Shown: piece by piece, positions 1 through 9,459 of the stretch
Layout: every line of letters starts with the position of its first letter
Numbering within the stretch: position 1 is the stretch's first letter
Source of the DNA: Amazonocrinis nigriterrae CENA67
GTDB taxonomy: Bacteria; Cyanobacteriota; Cyanobacteriia; Cyanobacteriales; Nostocaceae
Length of the DNA stretch: 64,000 nt
Reading direction: 5' to 3'
NCBI RefSeq assembly: GCF_016056305.1
Contig: NZ_JAECZC010000002.1
Location: forward strand, 1 to 64,000
Translations under genes and position numbers: made by a program
The notes under the pieces: model-generated
Told to the model about the DNA's origin: nothing
What the model saw: the letters and a program-made list of their open reading frames with translations, nothing else
Databases searched by the model: none

Positions 1-163
1 CTGTTACCCCTAATCCCCACTCCCTCCGGTCGTGGGGGCCCCGAGTTCCCCTGCTCCCCTGCTCCCCATCTCCCTTGTGCCACTTCTTCAAATATCCTGA
101 AATCTGGAGCATTTCCTGGGGCTGATGTATATACTCGAAGTCTAAGACTAGGCAGACGCGAGT
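1..163. repeat. Short tandem repeats upstream of the NACHT gene
   Basis: The left edge is GC-rich, low-complexity DNA built from blocks such as CCCCTGCTCCCC and CCCCTAATCCCCACTCCC plus the palindromic GGGGGCCCC segment. The same block recurs near 5822-5880 (inverted), 48213-48243 and 50560-50610. The last ~70 bases are ordinary sequence and probably hold the promoter of the NACHT gene. No coding potential was seen. Confidence 0.7.
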
Positions 164-3100
164 ATGATAGTAGATTGGCTAGTTGTTTGGGGTGTCACTC
201 AAGCTGTCGGGTTTGCTTTTAAGCCGATTTTCGAGGACTTAGCAAAAGACGCGGCTAAAGACTGGGCTAAAGATTTATTAAAAGGTATTCCCAAAAATAT
301 CTTACAGCGCCTCAAAAAAGAAGATATTGAAATTGCTGCTGGCAAAGCACTCAAGGAATTTTTGCAACTAATGCAGCAGGAATTAGAAGACGCAGACTTA
401 GAAGAAGCGGAACTAAAGCAATACACTCAACCCTTAAAGAAATTTATTAATAACAAATCTCTGACAGAGATTTTAGGTCGTCCTTTTCAAGCAGACTGTC
501 AGTCTCTAGACTCTAAAGTATTGGCAAATGCTTGGTATGAGATGAATTTAGTGATTCTACCTCATGGATTTGACTGGGAAAGACTCACCAAGCGCTATCT
601 GAAAAAAGTTAAATCAATTATTAGAGAATCAGATGATTTACGTTCTATCTTAGATTCACAAAATTTAGAAGAAGTGAAGAATACCTTGCAACAAATCGCT
701 GGGGTTACTACAGATTTTGATTTGCGAGGATATCAAGAAGGATTGCGCGAACGATATGGCAATCTAAAATTAGATAGTTTAGATACTACTGGTTATGCCT
801 ATAACGAATTGAAGTTATGGCGATTGTTTATTGCTTTGAATGTGCGGGAAGTTCACCAAGTTTTGCCACAAGTACACGAACTTCCGAAAGAACATCTCAG
901 GCGATTACGAGAAAGTCAGCAATTAGAGGAAGAAATTGCACTCGAAGAATTAGAAGGCTATAAGCGAATTTATTTTGAACAACCGATACATTCTGTACTG
1001 GATATTATTAGCGATCGCCAGACATATAAATATATAGTAATTTTGGGAGATCCGGGTTCGGGAAAGTCTACCTTATTGCAATTTCTCGCACTCAACTGGG
1101 CAGAAACACCTCTGAATAATATTATTTCTCAGCCCATTCCTTTATTAATTGAGTTACGCACTTATATTCGTAGGCTAGAAAATAATGAGTGTCATAATTT
1201 TCTAGAATTTTTCCATCAATGTAGTGGTACTGTTCATCATCTCAATCAAAATATCCTCCATGAACATTTAAAAGCTGGTAATGTTTTAGTAATGTTTGAT
1301 GGTTTAGATGAAGTATTTGAAATCGGCAAGCGAGAAGATATCATCACCGATATTCATCGCTTCACAAATGAATATCCTAACGTGCGGGTGATTGTGACTT
1401 CGCGTGTGATTGGTTACAAACCGCAGCGGTTACGAGATGCTGAGTTTCGGCACTTCATGCTACAAGATTTAGACTCAGAACAAATTCAAGATTTTATCAA
1501 CCGCTGGCATGAGTTAGCCTTTCATGATCCAGTGGATAAATTGCGAAAAAAAGAGCGATTGCAAAGAGCAATTGACACTTCAAAAGCAATTGTAGAACTA
1601 GCAGGTAATCCTCTTTTATTAACGATGATGGCAATTCTCAATCGTAATCAAGAACTGCCAAGAGACAGAGCGACACTTTATGAACAAGCATCACGAGTAC
1701 TGCTGCATCAATGGGATGTGGAACGCGCCTTAGTCGAAGATGCTCGACTCGATCCAAAAACTATTGATTATAAAGATAAGCAAGCAATGTTGCGTCAAGT
1801 TGCCTATCATATGCAAACCAGTGAAAAAGGTTTGGCAGGTAATTTAATCAGTGTAGGCGATTTAGAAAATATTTTGATTCGCTACCTAAAAAATATCGAA
1901 TTTGAGCAGCCGACAAAAGTTGCCAGGGTGATGATTAATCAACTGCGGACTCGCAACTTTATGTTATGTTTTTTGGGTGCAGATTACTATGCATTTGTGC
2001 ATCGGACTTTTTTAGAATATTTCTGCGCTTGGGAATTTGTCTGGCAGTTTAAAGAAACACAAACGCTGTCAATTAAGGAACTCAATCAAGAAGTTTTTGG
2101 TAAACATTGGCAAGATGAAACTTGGCATGAGGTATTACGTTTAATTACAGGAATGATTGAGCCAAGATTTGTCTGTGAAATTCTAGATTACTTGATGGCT
2201 CAAAATGGTGAAGCAGGAAAATTCATTAACCTATTTCTAGCAGCCAAGTGTCTTGCAGAAGTGCGAAATCGCTTATTAGTTGCGTTAACAGCAACTAAAT
2301 TACTATACAAAATCAAAGATTTAACTAAATATGACCTTGGTTACTATTACCAACCTTATCGAGATGAAGAAGAAACTAAGCTAGTACAGGAAATTCGTAC
2401 TAAAGCTGTTGCATCTATAGCTATAACTTGGAAAGATGACCCTGATACTCTTCCTTGGTTGAAACAACTAGCTACGGCTGATGATTATGAGTATATTCGC
2501 CGTGCAGCTTTGCAAGAATTAGCCAGAGGTTTCAAAGATGATCCTGATACTCTCCCTTGGCTGAAACAATGCGCTACTACTGATGATGATGCAACTGTGC
2601 GACAAGCAGCTGTGCAAGAATTAGCTAGGGCGTTCAAAGATGATGCTGATACTTTCCATATCTTAAAACAAGCTGGCACTGTTGATGATAATGAGTATGT
2701 GCGACAAGCAGCTGTGCAAGAATTAGCTAGGGCGTTCAAAGATGAACTAGATACCCTAACTTGGCTAAAAGAACACACCAATGCTGATAAATCTGGGACG
2801 GTACGACAAGTAGCAGTACAAGAATTAGCTAGAGGATTTAGAGATCATCCAGATATTCTTCCTTGGCTGAAAAAATGCGTTTCTGCTGATGATTGGACTG
2901 TGCGACAAGTAGCATTACAAGAATTAGCTAGAGGCTTCAAAGATGATCCTGATACTCTGCTGATCCTTAAACAACGTGTAACTGCTGATGATAATGAATA
3001 TGTGCGACAAGCAGCAGTACAAGAATTAGCCAGAGGCTTCAAAGACGATGCTGATACTTTTTTCATGCTCAAACAACGTGCTACTGCTGATCAAGATTCA

Positions 3101-3886
3101 AATGTACGACAAGCAGCAGTACAAGAATTAGCGCGGGTATTTAAAGAAGAAGCAGATACCTTACTTTGGCTAAAAGAACGCGCCAATGCAGATAATGATA
3201 GATATGTGCGACAAACAGCAGTACAAGAATTAGCCAGAGGGTTTAAAGATGACCCTGATATCCTTCCCATTTTAAAACAACGAGCGATCGCGGATCAATA
3301 TTCAGATGTGCGACGTGCAGCAGTGCAAGAATTAGCTAGAGGATTCAAAGATAACTTTGACACTCTTGTTATTCTCAAACAACGTGCGATCGCTGATGAT
3401 AATGAGTATGTGCGACGTGCTGCATTACAAGAATTAGCGCGTGGGTTCAAAGATGACCCTGATACCCTCTCCATCCTCAAAAAACATGCTGCATCTGATA
3501 AATCTGGAACTGTGCGACAAGCAGCATTACAAGAATTAGCGCGTGGATTCAAAGATGATTATGATACCCTCCTAATCCTGAAAAAACGCGTTGCATCTGA
3601 TAAATCTTCAGATGTCAGGCATACTGCATTGCAAGAATTAGCTAGAGGGTTTAAAGATGAACCTGGAATGTTTGAAGTATTCTATAACTGTGCTATCAAT
3701 GACCCGTTTGTGCGTGAGTATAACTTTCAAGACAACCCGCGAAAAGTAGCACTTGAGGCAATTATTGAACAACATCTTCAGCATCCCCAGACTTTACCAC
3801 TATTGCACGACAGAGCAGAAAATGACTCAGATGAACAAGTACGCGAGTTTGCTAATAAGAAGTTAGCAGAGTTTGGTAGGGGATGA
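164..3886 (+). CDS. NACHT-domain STAND NTPase with C-terminal HEAT-like repeats
   Basis: This 1240-aa protein has a helical N-terminal region (about 1-260), a NACHT ATPase (about 285-640) and a long alpha-solenoid. The Walker A motif GDPGSGKST lies near residue 296 and a Walker B-type MFDGLDEV near 378, so nucleotide binding looks intact. From about residue 755 to 1165 there are roughly twelve 31-32-residue HEAT-like units built around VRQAAVQELARGFKDD, followed by a more divergent terminal unit. STAND proteins of this architecture act as signal-sensing switches, and many bacterial NACHT proteins defend against phage; that role is inferred here. The N-terminal part is not a recognised nuclease, TIR or protease effector, so the output is unknown. 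The ATG at 164 is the first in frame after the repeat block. It stands alone, with no neighbour forming an operon. Confidence 0.88.
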   Translation: MIVDWLVVWGVTQAVGFAFKPIFEDLAKDAAKDWAKDLLKGIPKNILQRLKKEDIEIAAGKALKEFLQLMQQELEDADLEEAELKQYTQPLKKFINNKSLTEILGRPFQADCQSLDSKVLANAWYEMNLVILPHGFDWERLTKRYLKKVKSIIRESDDLRSILDSQNLEEVKNTLQQIAGVTTDFDLRGYQEGLRERYGNLKLDSLDTTGYAYNELKLWRLFIALNVREVHQVLPQVHELPKEHLRRLRESQQLEEEIALEELEGYKRIYFEQPIHSVLDIISDRQTYKYIVILGDPGSGKSTLLQFLALNWAETPLNNIISQPIPLLIELRTYIRRLENNECHNFLEFFHQCSGTVHHLNQNILHEHLKAGNVLVMFDGLDEVFEIGKREDIITDIHRFTNEYPNVRVIVTSRVIGYKPQRLRDAEFRHFMLQDLDSEQIQDFINRWHELAFHDPVDKLRKKERLQRAIDTSKAIVELAGNPLLLTMMAILNRNQELPRDRATLYEQASRVLLHQWDVERALVEDARLDPKTIDYKDKQAMLRQVAYHMQTSEKGLAGNLISVGDLENILIRYLKNIEFEQPTKVARVMINQLRTRNFMLCFLGADYYAFVHRTFLEYFCAWEFVWQFKETQTLSIKELNQEVFGKHWQDETWHEVLRLITGMIEPRFVCEILDYLMAQNGEAGKFINLFLAAKCLAEVRNRLLVALTATKLLYKIKDLTKYDLGYYYQPYRDEEETKLVQEIRTKAVASIAITWKDDPDTLPWLKQLATADDYEYIRRAALQELARGFKDDPDTLPWLKQCATTDDDATVRQAAVQELARAFKDDADTFHILKQAGTVDDNEYVRQAAVQELARAFKDELDTLTWLKEHTNADKSGTVRQVAVQELARGFRDHPDILPWLKKCVSADDWTVRQVALQELARGFKDDPDTLLILKQRVTADDNEYVRQAAVQELARGFKDDADTFFMLKQRATADQDSNVRQAAVQELARVFKEEADTLLWLKERANADNDRYVRQTAVQELARGFKDDPDILPILKQRAIADQYSDVRRAAVQELARGFKDNFDTLVILKQRAIADDNEYVRRAALQELARGFKDDPDTLSILKKHAASDKSGTVRQAALQELARGFKDDYDTLLILKKRVASDKSSDVRHTALQELARGFKDEPGMFEVFYNCAINDPFVREYNFQDNPRKVALEAIIEQHLQHPQTLPLLHDRAENDSDEQVREFANKKLAEFGRG
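2430..3660 (+). repeat. 93-96-bp tandem repeats encoding the HEAT-like solenoid
   Basis: About twelve in-frame tandem units of 93-96 bases recur, each containing CAAGAATTAGCTAGAGG or a close variant. Similarity between units is high at the DNA level, not only the protein level, which suggests recent duplication or gene conversion. Unit number may therefore differ between strains. Confidence 0.85.
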
Positions 3887-4005
3887 GGGGGATGGGGAGC
3901 AGGGGAGCAGGGGAGCAGGGGAGATGGGGGATAAAAACAAATGACAACTGACAACTAACAACTGACAACTGACAACTAACAACTGACAACTGACAACTGA
4001 CAACT
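3885..4005. repeat. STRR block (GGGGAGCA and TGACAAC repeats)
   Basis: This intergenic block consists of GGGGAGCA-type repeats followed by a run of TGACAAC/TAACAAC heptamers. It fills the gap between the convergent NACHT and acetyltransferase genes. Such arrays are typical of Nostocales genomes. Confidence 0.8.
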
Positions 4006-4007
4006 AA

Positions 4008-4502
4008 CTACCCAATTCTCAGCCCCATGATCATCAAGTCTCGTTCAACACCGTCGAGTTCTGCAACTTGCGGTAAATGTCCCCAGGTTTGAAAACCAAA
4101 GCTTTCAAAGAGCTTTAAACTAGGATGATTATGGGCAAAAATAAAGCAAACTAGGGTTTTTATACCCAAACGAGGACTTTCTTGAATTGCTTGCGTTAGG
4201 AGTTGTCGTCCCAAACTACGCCGATGAAAAGCTGGGGCAATGTAAATACTAATTTCGGCGGTTGTACTATAGGCTGGCCGCCCATAAAATGATTGAAAAC
4301 TCAGCCATCCAGCAATTTCTGCCTCTACTTCAATTACCCAAAGTGGCCGTTGTGAGGGCGATCGCCCTTGAAACCATGCGCGGCGACTTTCTACAGACAC
4401 TGGTTCTAAATCAGCCGTTGCCATGCGACTTGGAACAGCAGCATTGTAAATTGCCACAATTGTAGGCAAGTCAGTTTCGGTTGCGTGGCGGATAGTCATC
4501 AC
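4008..4502 (-). CDS. GNAT family N-acetyltransferase, phosphinothricin acetyltransferase-like
   Basis: This 164-aa protein spans a whole GNAT domain. It opens with IRHATETDLPTIVAIYNAAV, the typical beta1-alpha1 of the phosphinothricin/YncA-like branch. The acetyl-CoA loop region reads HRRSLGRQLL (about residues 94-103), a variant of the R/Q-x-x-G-x-G/A signature with Ser before Leu-Gly. The closing NHPSLKLFESFGF segment also fits the family. It would transfer an acetyl group from CoA to the amino group of a small molecule. The true substrate cannot be read from sequence, and related proteins act on amino-acid analogues such as methionine sulfoximine. Two adjacent Met codons (4502 and 4499) are possible starts. 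No operon partner. Confidence 0.85.
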   Translation of the reverse strand: MMTIRHATETDLPTIVAIYNAAVPSRMATADLEPVSVESRRAWFQGRSPSQRPLWVIEVEAEIAGWLSFQSFYGRPAYSTTAEISIYIAPAFHRRSLGRQLLTQAIQESPRLGIKTLVCFIFAHNHPSLKLFESFGFQTWGHLPQVAELDGVERDLMIMGLRIG

Positions 4503-4868
4503 TGCCGTTTAGGAGAGAAGTTAAAAATATTCAAAAATAATACAGCGTTTACGTTAGTAATTCTAGGCTCCCACTGCAATTACAGCGGTTTGCTTTTAAG
4601 TGAGGTACAAAACGCAGGACTCAAAATAATATATGAAAAGTTTTTACCTCCTGCCTCTTGCCTCCCATTGGAGTACAAGATTTAATTTCTACAACTTCAT
4701 CACAAGATTATAGAAAAGTTGACTATTATTTCGTAGCCATAATTACAAAATATCTTTGAGTTTTAGTTACAAATGTTCCTTCCTCTTGTCTACAGCTAAA
4801 GGTAGAGGGTAATTCTATAAGTTTTATTTAGTATCAAGATAGATATGAATATTTATGGTTGAGTTTTT
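4503..4868. other. Intergenic region between divergent genes
   Basis: This AT-rich, 366-base gap separates two divergently transcribed genes and must hold both promoters. No RNA gene, repeat family or clear operator was recognised. Confidence 0.5.
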
Positions 4869-5804
4869 ATGTCTCATAATATTGTTAAGTCCAATGATAT
4901 TTCTAGAGAAAATATAGAGGATACTCCAAGGAATACACCTATAGAAATAGGATTTTCTTTATTTCTCGGACAATTGAGAACAGGTATTTGGCTATTAGGT
5001 ATTCCTTCTTGGCTTTTTGGCATCACCGATAGGAGTATGTCTGCATTTGCTGATGGATATTTATCTACCATAGAAGTTTTTCAGCTGTTTACAGCTTCCT
5101 TCTTTTTTCTAAGTTGGCTATATTTGAAACCAGATAATAGTTTAGATGCTAGCTCAAATCAAGGATGTCTCTGTCCAACTCAAGCAAATAATTATGAGTT
5201 GAAAAAGCGACATATGATCAGCCAAGAGTATATTTTACCTTTTCCTTATCTTTGTCAAATCTACCACTTATTGAATTTAAAACACTTAGAAACAGTTCAT
5301 AGTTTTAGTTTGAGTAACTTAAAAATTTTGCATGTCAGTCATTTTCAACCAACAAGTATTGGTGGTATAATCAAATTCCAAACAATTTTAGATTCTCCAG
5401 TCAATCCTCTGAGAATTTGGAGACAACCAATTGTAGAAGTAGATTTAATACTACATAATCCTTATACTGTAGAACTAAGTATTCCAGTCTACGATAACAA
5501 AAGAATAATTGTTATATTTAATGCCTTACCCTTAACTGAGAATGAGCATCAATTCTTTATCGAGATTTACAGTGACCTAGATTGGCCTAAACCATTACTG
5601 CAAATCTTGTTACATTTTGCTTCTTGTTTAACGCTGTTTGAAGATTGGCCTTATCTACGTAATTTAGCTGAAATAAATATAGAGCGTTTATTCAAATTAA
5701 ATAAGTTTTCAAATCACGCAAGTATGTTACTATTTCATCGATTTGTTGAGTTATATGGTACAGGCATAGAAACGACTAAATTAATTGAGGGAAGTGATGA
5801 TTAG
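4869..5804 (+). CDS. Uncharacterised 311-aa protein
   Basis: I do not recognise the family. The N-terminal ~100 residues contain two hydrophobic stretches (around TGIWLLGIPSWLFGI and FQLFTASFFFLSWLYL), so it may be membrane-associated. The middle contains two Cys (GCLCPT, about residues 99-102). The rest is a soluble alpha/beta region, including a beta-rich stretch near 165-230. Base composition is AT-richer than the neighbours. The ATG at 4869 follows a short AT-rich leader without a strong Shine-Dalgarno sequence. It is flanked by repeats on its 3' side and has no operon partner. The ordinary length and codon use support a real gene. Confidence 0.65.
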   Translation: MSHNIVKSNDISRENIEDTPRNTPIEIGFSLFLGQLRTGIWLLGIPSWLFGITDRSMSAFADGYLSTIEVFQLFTASFFFLSWLYLKPDNSLDASSNQGCLCPTQANNYELKKRHMISQEYILPFPYLCQIYHLLNLKHLETVHSFSLSNLKILHVSHFQPTSIGGIIKFQTILDSPVNPLRIWRQPIVEVDLILHNPYTVELSIPVYDNKRIIVIFNALPLTENEHQFFIEIYSDLDWPKPLLQILLHFASCLTLFEDWPYLRNLAEINIERLFKLNKFSNHASMLLFHRFVELYGTGIETTKLIEGSDD

Positions 5805-5811
5805 TGAGGAA

Positions 5812-6002
5812 GTTTTCGGAGCAGGGGAACTCGGGGCCCCCACGACCGAAGGGGAGTGGGGATTAGGGGCACAGGGGAGATGAGGAGCAGAGGAGATGGG
5901 GAGCTGGGGAGATGGGGACAAAGAGAATAGTTCCTAACTCTCAACTCTTAGTTTTTAACTCTTAATTCCTAACTCTTAACTCCTAACTCCCAACTCCTAA
6001 TT
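5812..6002. repeat. Intergenic STRR block with dispersed GGGGCCCC palindrome
   Basis: The first half carries the inverted copy of the block seen at the left edge (GGGGCCCCCACGACCG, then GGGGAGTGGGGATTAGGGG). The second half is runs of CTAACTC/TTAACTC heptamers. It separates the convergent 311-aa and ABC transporter genes. Confidence 0.8.
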
Positions 6003-6005
6003 TAT

Positions 6006-7688
6006 TTACGCGCGTGCTAATAAGGGTGCAGCAGCTAGTAAGGTTTTAGTGTAAGGATGCTGAGGATTGGCAAAAATCTGTTTTGTAGGGCCTAGTTCTA
6101 CAATTTGTCCTCCATTCATTACAGCAATACGATCGCACAAAAATCTCGCTAACCAAAGGTCATGAGTGATGAATAAATAGGTTAATTCAAACTCTTCTTT
6201 TAACTGCAACATTAAATCTAATACTTGTGACTGCACGCTAGCGTCTAACATACTCACGGGTTCATCGCAGATTAGCAGTTTAGGATGAGTAATTAAAGCA
6301 CGAGCGATCGCAACTCTCTGCTGCTGTCCGCCAGATAAATCTGATGGATAACGCTCATAATAAATTTCTGGCGGTGTTAATCCCACTTTCTCAAGCATCC
6401 ACAAAACTTGTTGTTTTGCTTTGGCTGAATCAGCCATATGATGAATCAATAAAGGATCAGCTATACTTTGTCCCACTGTCATGGCTGGATTCAAGCAAGC
6501 ATGGGGGTCTTGAAACACCATTTGCATTTGTCGCCGTTCAGCACGAATTTCTTGAGGCGACAGGGTAGTTAAATCTTTTCCTAAAAACTCGACTTTGCCA
6601 GCAGTGGGACGTATCAGTTGTAATATTGTCCGTGACAATGTACTTTTACCACAGCCTGATTCGCCGACTAATCCCAGAATTTCCCCCGGATACAGATCCA
6701 GGTTAATACCATCCACTGCTTTAATTGTCTGACTTTGCCCTTTAAACAGTCTTTCAATAAAGTTCGGTTCTATGGTGTAATGCTGCTTTAGTTCTGTGAC
6801 ACGCAGGATTGGGGATTGGGAATTAGGAATTGGGGAGGAACTATCTCCAGTCGCTAGTCCCCAGTCACCAGTCCCCAATCCCTCAGCCTCATCTACTGTT
6901 TGAATGTGCAATGCAGCTTGTAAAAGCGATCGCGTGTATTCGTGCTGGGGTTGCTTAAATACGGATTCTGTCAAACCCATTTCTACTATTTTGCCGTTGT
7001 ACATCACGCCAATGCGATCGCAATATTCTGCTACCATTGCCAAATCGTGAGAAATCAGCAACAGTCCCATATTTTCTTCAGCGCACAGTCGAGTTAATTC
7101 TTGTAAAATCTGGGCGGAGACGGTGACATCTAAGCTGGTGGTGGGTTCATCTGCGACAATTAACTTGGGGCTTAGAAGTAAAGCTAAAGCGATCGCTACT
7201 CTTTGACGCATCCCACCGCTAAACTCGTGAGGATACTGATTCCAACGACTAGCAGGAATCTTGACTTTATCCAAAGTTGCAAGTGCTTTTTGTTTTGCTT
7301 CCCGCGCTGATAATTCTGGTAAATGCGCCTGTAAAGTTTCAATACAGTGATTACCAATGGTCATCAACGGATCGAGGCGTGTCATCGGGTCTTGAAAAAT
7401 CAGCGCCACCGCCTCTCCGCGAAATTTCCGCAACTCAGATGGCGTTAAGTCAAACACCGATTGTCCCTGAAATGTTACTCGTCCCTCAACTTGGCTAGAG
7501 GCTGGTAGCAAGCGCATTGCAGCGCGTCCTATAGTTGATTTACCACAACCAGATTCTCCTACCAATCCCATTCTTTCACCAGCTTGCAACGTGAAAGATA
7601 CATCATCAACTGCCCATCTCAACTCTTCTCCACCAGGTCGAGGATAAGCAACTCGCAGATTTTCGATACAAAGTAAGGCTTCACTCAT
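6006..7688 (-). CDS. ABC transporter with two fused ATPase domains (DppD/DppF-like peptide importer)
   Basis: This 560-aa protein holds two complete nucleotide-binding domains in tandem, as in YejF or GsiA. Domain 1 (about 1-265) has Walker [10 protein letters not shown], signature SGGMRQR and Walker [11 protein letters not shown]. Domain 2 (about 296-558) repeats these as [17 protein letters not shown] and [10 protein letters not shown]. Each has an appended peptide-transporter C-terminal extension ending in QHPYTK or QHEYTR. It would power import of oligopeptides or a similar solute from the cytoplasmic face. No permease or binding protein is adjacent, so partners must be encoded elsewhere. 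The linker around residues 265-292 contains an in-frame copy of the intergenic repeat ([22 protein letters not shown]). Starts with ATG at 7688. Confidence 0.92.
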   Translation of the reverse strand: MSEALLCIENLRVAYPRPGGEELRWAVDDVSFTLQAGERMGLVGESGCGKSTIGRAAMRLLPASSQVEGRVTFQGQSVFDLTPSELRKFRGEAVALIFQDPMTRLDPLMTIGNHCIETLQAHLPELSAREAKQKALATLDKVKIPASRWNQYPHEFSGGMRQRVAIALALLLSPKLIVADEPTTSLDVTVSAQILQELTRLCAEENMGLLLISHDLAMVAEYCDRIGVMYNGKIVEMGLTESVFKQPQHEYTRSLLQAALHIQTVDEAEGLGTGDWGLATGDSSSPIPNSQSPILRVTELKQHYTIEPNFIERLFKGQSQTIKAVDGINLDLYPGEILGLVGESGCGKSTLSRTILQLIRPTAGKVEFLGKDLTTLSPQEIRAERRQMQMVFQDPHACLNPAMTVGQSIADPLLIHHMADSAKAKQQVLWMLEKVGLTPPEIYYERYPSDLSGGQQQRVAIARALITHPKLLICDEPVSMLDASVQSQVLDLMLQLKEEFELTYLFITHDLWLARFLCDRIAVMNGGQIVELGPTKQIFANPQHPYTKTLLAAAPLLARA

Positions 7689-7765
7689 AGTTTAGTTGTC
7701 AGCCCTGAGCTACCAGCTTCTATAATTTCTCCAGATTAACTCTAGTCAGTGATTTTAGATTTAAC

Positions 7766-7793
7766 AACCCCCAGTTCACTATGCATGGGGGTT
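7766..7793 (-). terminator. Stem-loop downstream of the M15 peptidase
   Basis: AACCCCC at 7766-7772 pairs with GGGGGTT at 7787-7793 around a 14-base loop. On the minus strand it lies about 80 bases after the M15 peptidase stop and is followed by GTTAAATCT. This fits a transcription terminator, though the U-tract is weak. Confidence 0.5.
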
Positions 7794-7871
7794 TCAGCAT
7801 CAGGAATTATTAGCGATCGCCTGCACAAACTCATTAAACAGCAGCGGTGGCTTTGCTTTTTGACATTTTGC

Positions 7872-8978
7872 TCAATGTCCGTCAGTAGACCAGTGGGGGC
7901 GATCGCCAATCAACTTAATTACACCATAAGAGCGACCAACCTGCCATAATGTAGAATTTTCATAACTTGTTCGCGGCTCACCAATACTAATTGTAGTTCC
8001 ACTAGCATTTTTGATATTTAAAGTTCCTGACCAAGTGATTTCCCAATCAATTGCTAATCCTTTGGTGTGACGAGAGGTGAGAGCAGGTTGATAAGCAATA
8101 TCATAAGCAGACACCATTTCTTTGGCAGCCTGAATTGAGGCTATCTTCGTATAATGTACCCAATTAATATCTACATTGGGCATAGGTGGAACGTCTTGAG
8201 GTTCTATTTCATTGCTATTAATTAGTTGGAAAGCGTAGTGCATTAAATAAGCTCGTTCTGGTGGACGGAATCCCGATGCAATACTGATAGTAGCTCCAGC
8301 ATTTCGTAAGGCTTTCTCAAAGGCTTGTACTTTCTGACGAAAGGGAGAAGCTAAATCTTCAATTGAGTCACTGTCTGGAAAAAAGTTAATCCAATTTTTA
8401 CCACTCAGGCGTTCTCTTAATTTTTTGGCATATTTGGTTAAGCTGTCTAAAGCTAACTCCAAATCACTACCCAGTTTTGTTTTTGTTGCATCAGAAAGCT
8501 GTTGAGCTAACTCGGCTGTAAAACGAACATCTCTTTTTTTGTAAGTTTCGGCTAATCCTCTTGTACTAATGATGCCAAAATCTCCATCAACTACTAAGGG
8601 GGGATTTAAAGTAGCGATCGCAGTTAAACTTTTTTGTAGGTCTTTGACTTCAGCCTCTCCCAAATTCAGATAGGCTAACAATTTATTTGTAGCCTTGGTA
8701 TAGAAAGCAAAATAAATAGCAAATCCTTGTTCTAATGCTTTTTTATAAGTAGCATTATCTACAATTCCCGTTGGCGTTAATTTGTTTTTAGTCTGATATT
8801 CACGGGTTGCATTATTCGTAATATTCCCAAAATCTCCATCCACCGCAGCAATAGGAAAGTCATGATCTAAAAGAAATTGTTGCCAAGCGGTGACAGTTAG
8901 TCCTTGGGAACCTTTTTTCAGGGTAGGAAGTTGTAAAGCTTCGGGTTTAAAGCTCATAGTTTTAATCTCTTGAGACAA
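7872..8978 (-). CDS. Peptidoglycan-binding protein with M15-type D-Ala-D-Ala carboxypeptidase domain
   Basis: This 368-aa protein begins with a peptidoglycan-binding-1 domain (about 18-85: LKKGSQGLTVTAWQQFLL, VDGDFGNIT, and so on). A weaker second copy follows near 110-170 (VVDGDFGIISTRGLAETY). The C-terminal domain has the metal-ligand pattern of M15/VanY peptidases: SRHTKGLAIDWE with H304 and D311, and DRPHW with H362. It should cleave or trim the D-Ala end of peptidoglycan stem peptides. No signal peptide is visible, which is odd for a wall enzyme. It may be exported another way or be released by lysis, as phage-type endolysins are. It is monocistronic, with a likely terminator behind it. 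Confidence 0.82.
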   Translation of the reverse strand: MSQEIKTMSFKPEALQLPTLKKGSQGLTVTAWQQFLLDHDFPIAAVDGDFGNITNNATREYQTKNKLTPTGIVDNATYKKALEQGFAIYFAFYTKATNKLLAYLNLGEAEVKDLQKSLTAIATLNPPLVVDGDFGIISTRGLAETYKKRDVRFTAELAQQLSDATKTKLGSDLELALDSLTKYAKKLRERLSGKNWINFFPDSDSIEDLASPFRQKVQAFEKALRNAGATISIASGFRPPERAYLMHYAFQLINSNEIEPQDVPPMPNVDINWVHYTKIASIQAAKEMVSAYDIAYQPALTSRHTKGLAIDWEITWSGTLNIKNASGTTISIGEPRTSYENSTLWQVGRSYGVIKLIGDRPHWSTDGH

Positions 8979-9459
8979 TATTCACAGTATAATTTTTCAT
9001 TTTTAGTATAATTTTTCCAATTAATGTAATATACGAGGGTGCGTTGTCCTATTGTGATAACGTACCCTACAAAAGCTGGTTACAATATCGTAAATCAAGT
9101 TTTGTGACTTGAAAATCAAGTTTCTGACTCGTAAATCGAGTTTTTTCAGTCCTAAACCTCTAAATACTAACAAATTCCAGCACCAGGCGACTGGAAGTCG
9201 CCGCCATTTGCTTCAACGGGGAGAATCCCCGCAGCGCGGCCAAAAGGGGTTCCCCGACTTTAAGTATGTGGTGTGCGATTTCGCTCTCGCTAGGACTAGG
9301 TGCTTTGTATTACTAGGGGCGATCGCATTGCAATCAAACTTTTTGGCTAAAAGCTTGCGATATTTGTAAACTTTGACATTTTATGTATGGGTGTAGTCAA
9401 ATAAATTATCGAGCAATATGAGTCACCGTATTTGATTTCAACTCAATTAGGATTGCTAT
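8979..9459. other. Intergenic region with dispersed hairpin repeats
   Basis: About 480 bases without a convincing gene. Position 9036-9070 holds a GGTGCGTT...ACGTACCC type repeat like the one near 31730-31805. Position 9185-9245 holds two small hairpins, GCGACTGGAAGTCGC and GGGGAGAATCCCC, which are a dispersed cyanobacterial repeat. The final ~90 bases before 9460 probably carry the corA promoter. Confidence 0.55.

Noticed and set aside
2485-3552. Antisense open frames across the NACHT HEAT repeats (three frames of 75-98 codons)
   Set aside because: They are shadows of the repeated sense codons and show the same Ser/Ala/Cys-rich repeat in all three, with no independent start or ribosome-binding evidence.
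2430-3660. CRISPR-like spacing of repeats
   Set aside because: Repeats are contiguous coding units without unique spacers. The 84-bp array at 35.2 kb is likewise contiguous.
9109-9369. Possible 86-codon gene upstream of corA
   Set aside because: It runs through dispersed hairpin repeats (GCGACTGGAAGTCGC and GGGGAGAATCCCC) and has no family resemblance.
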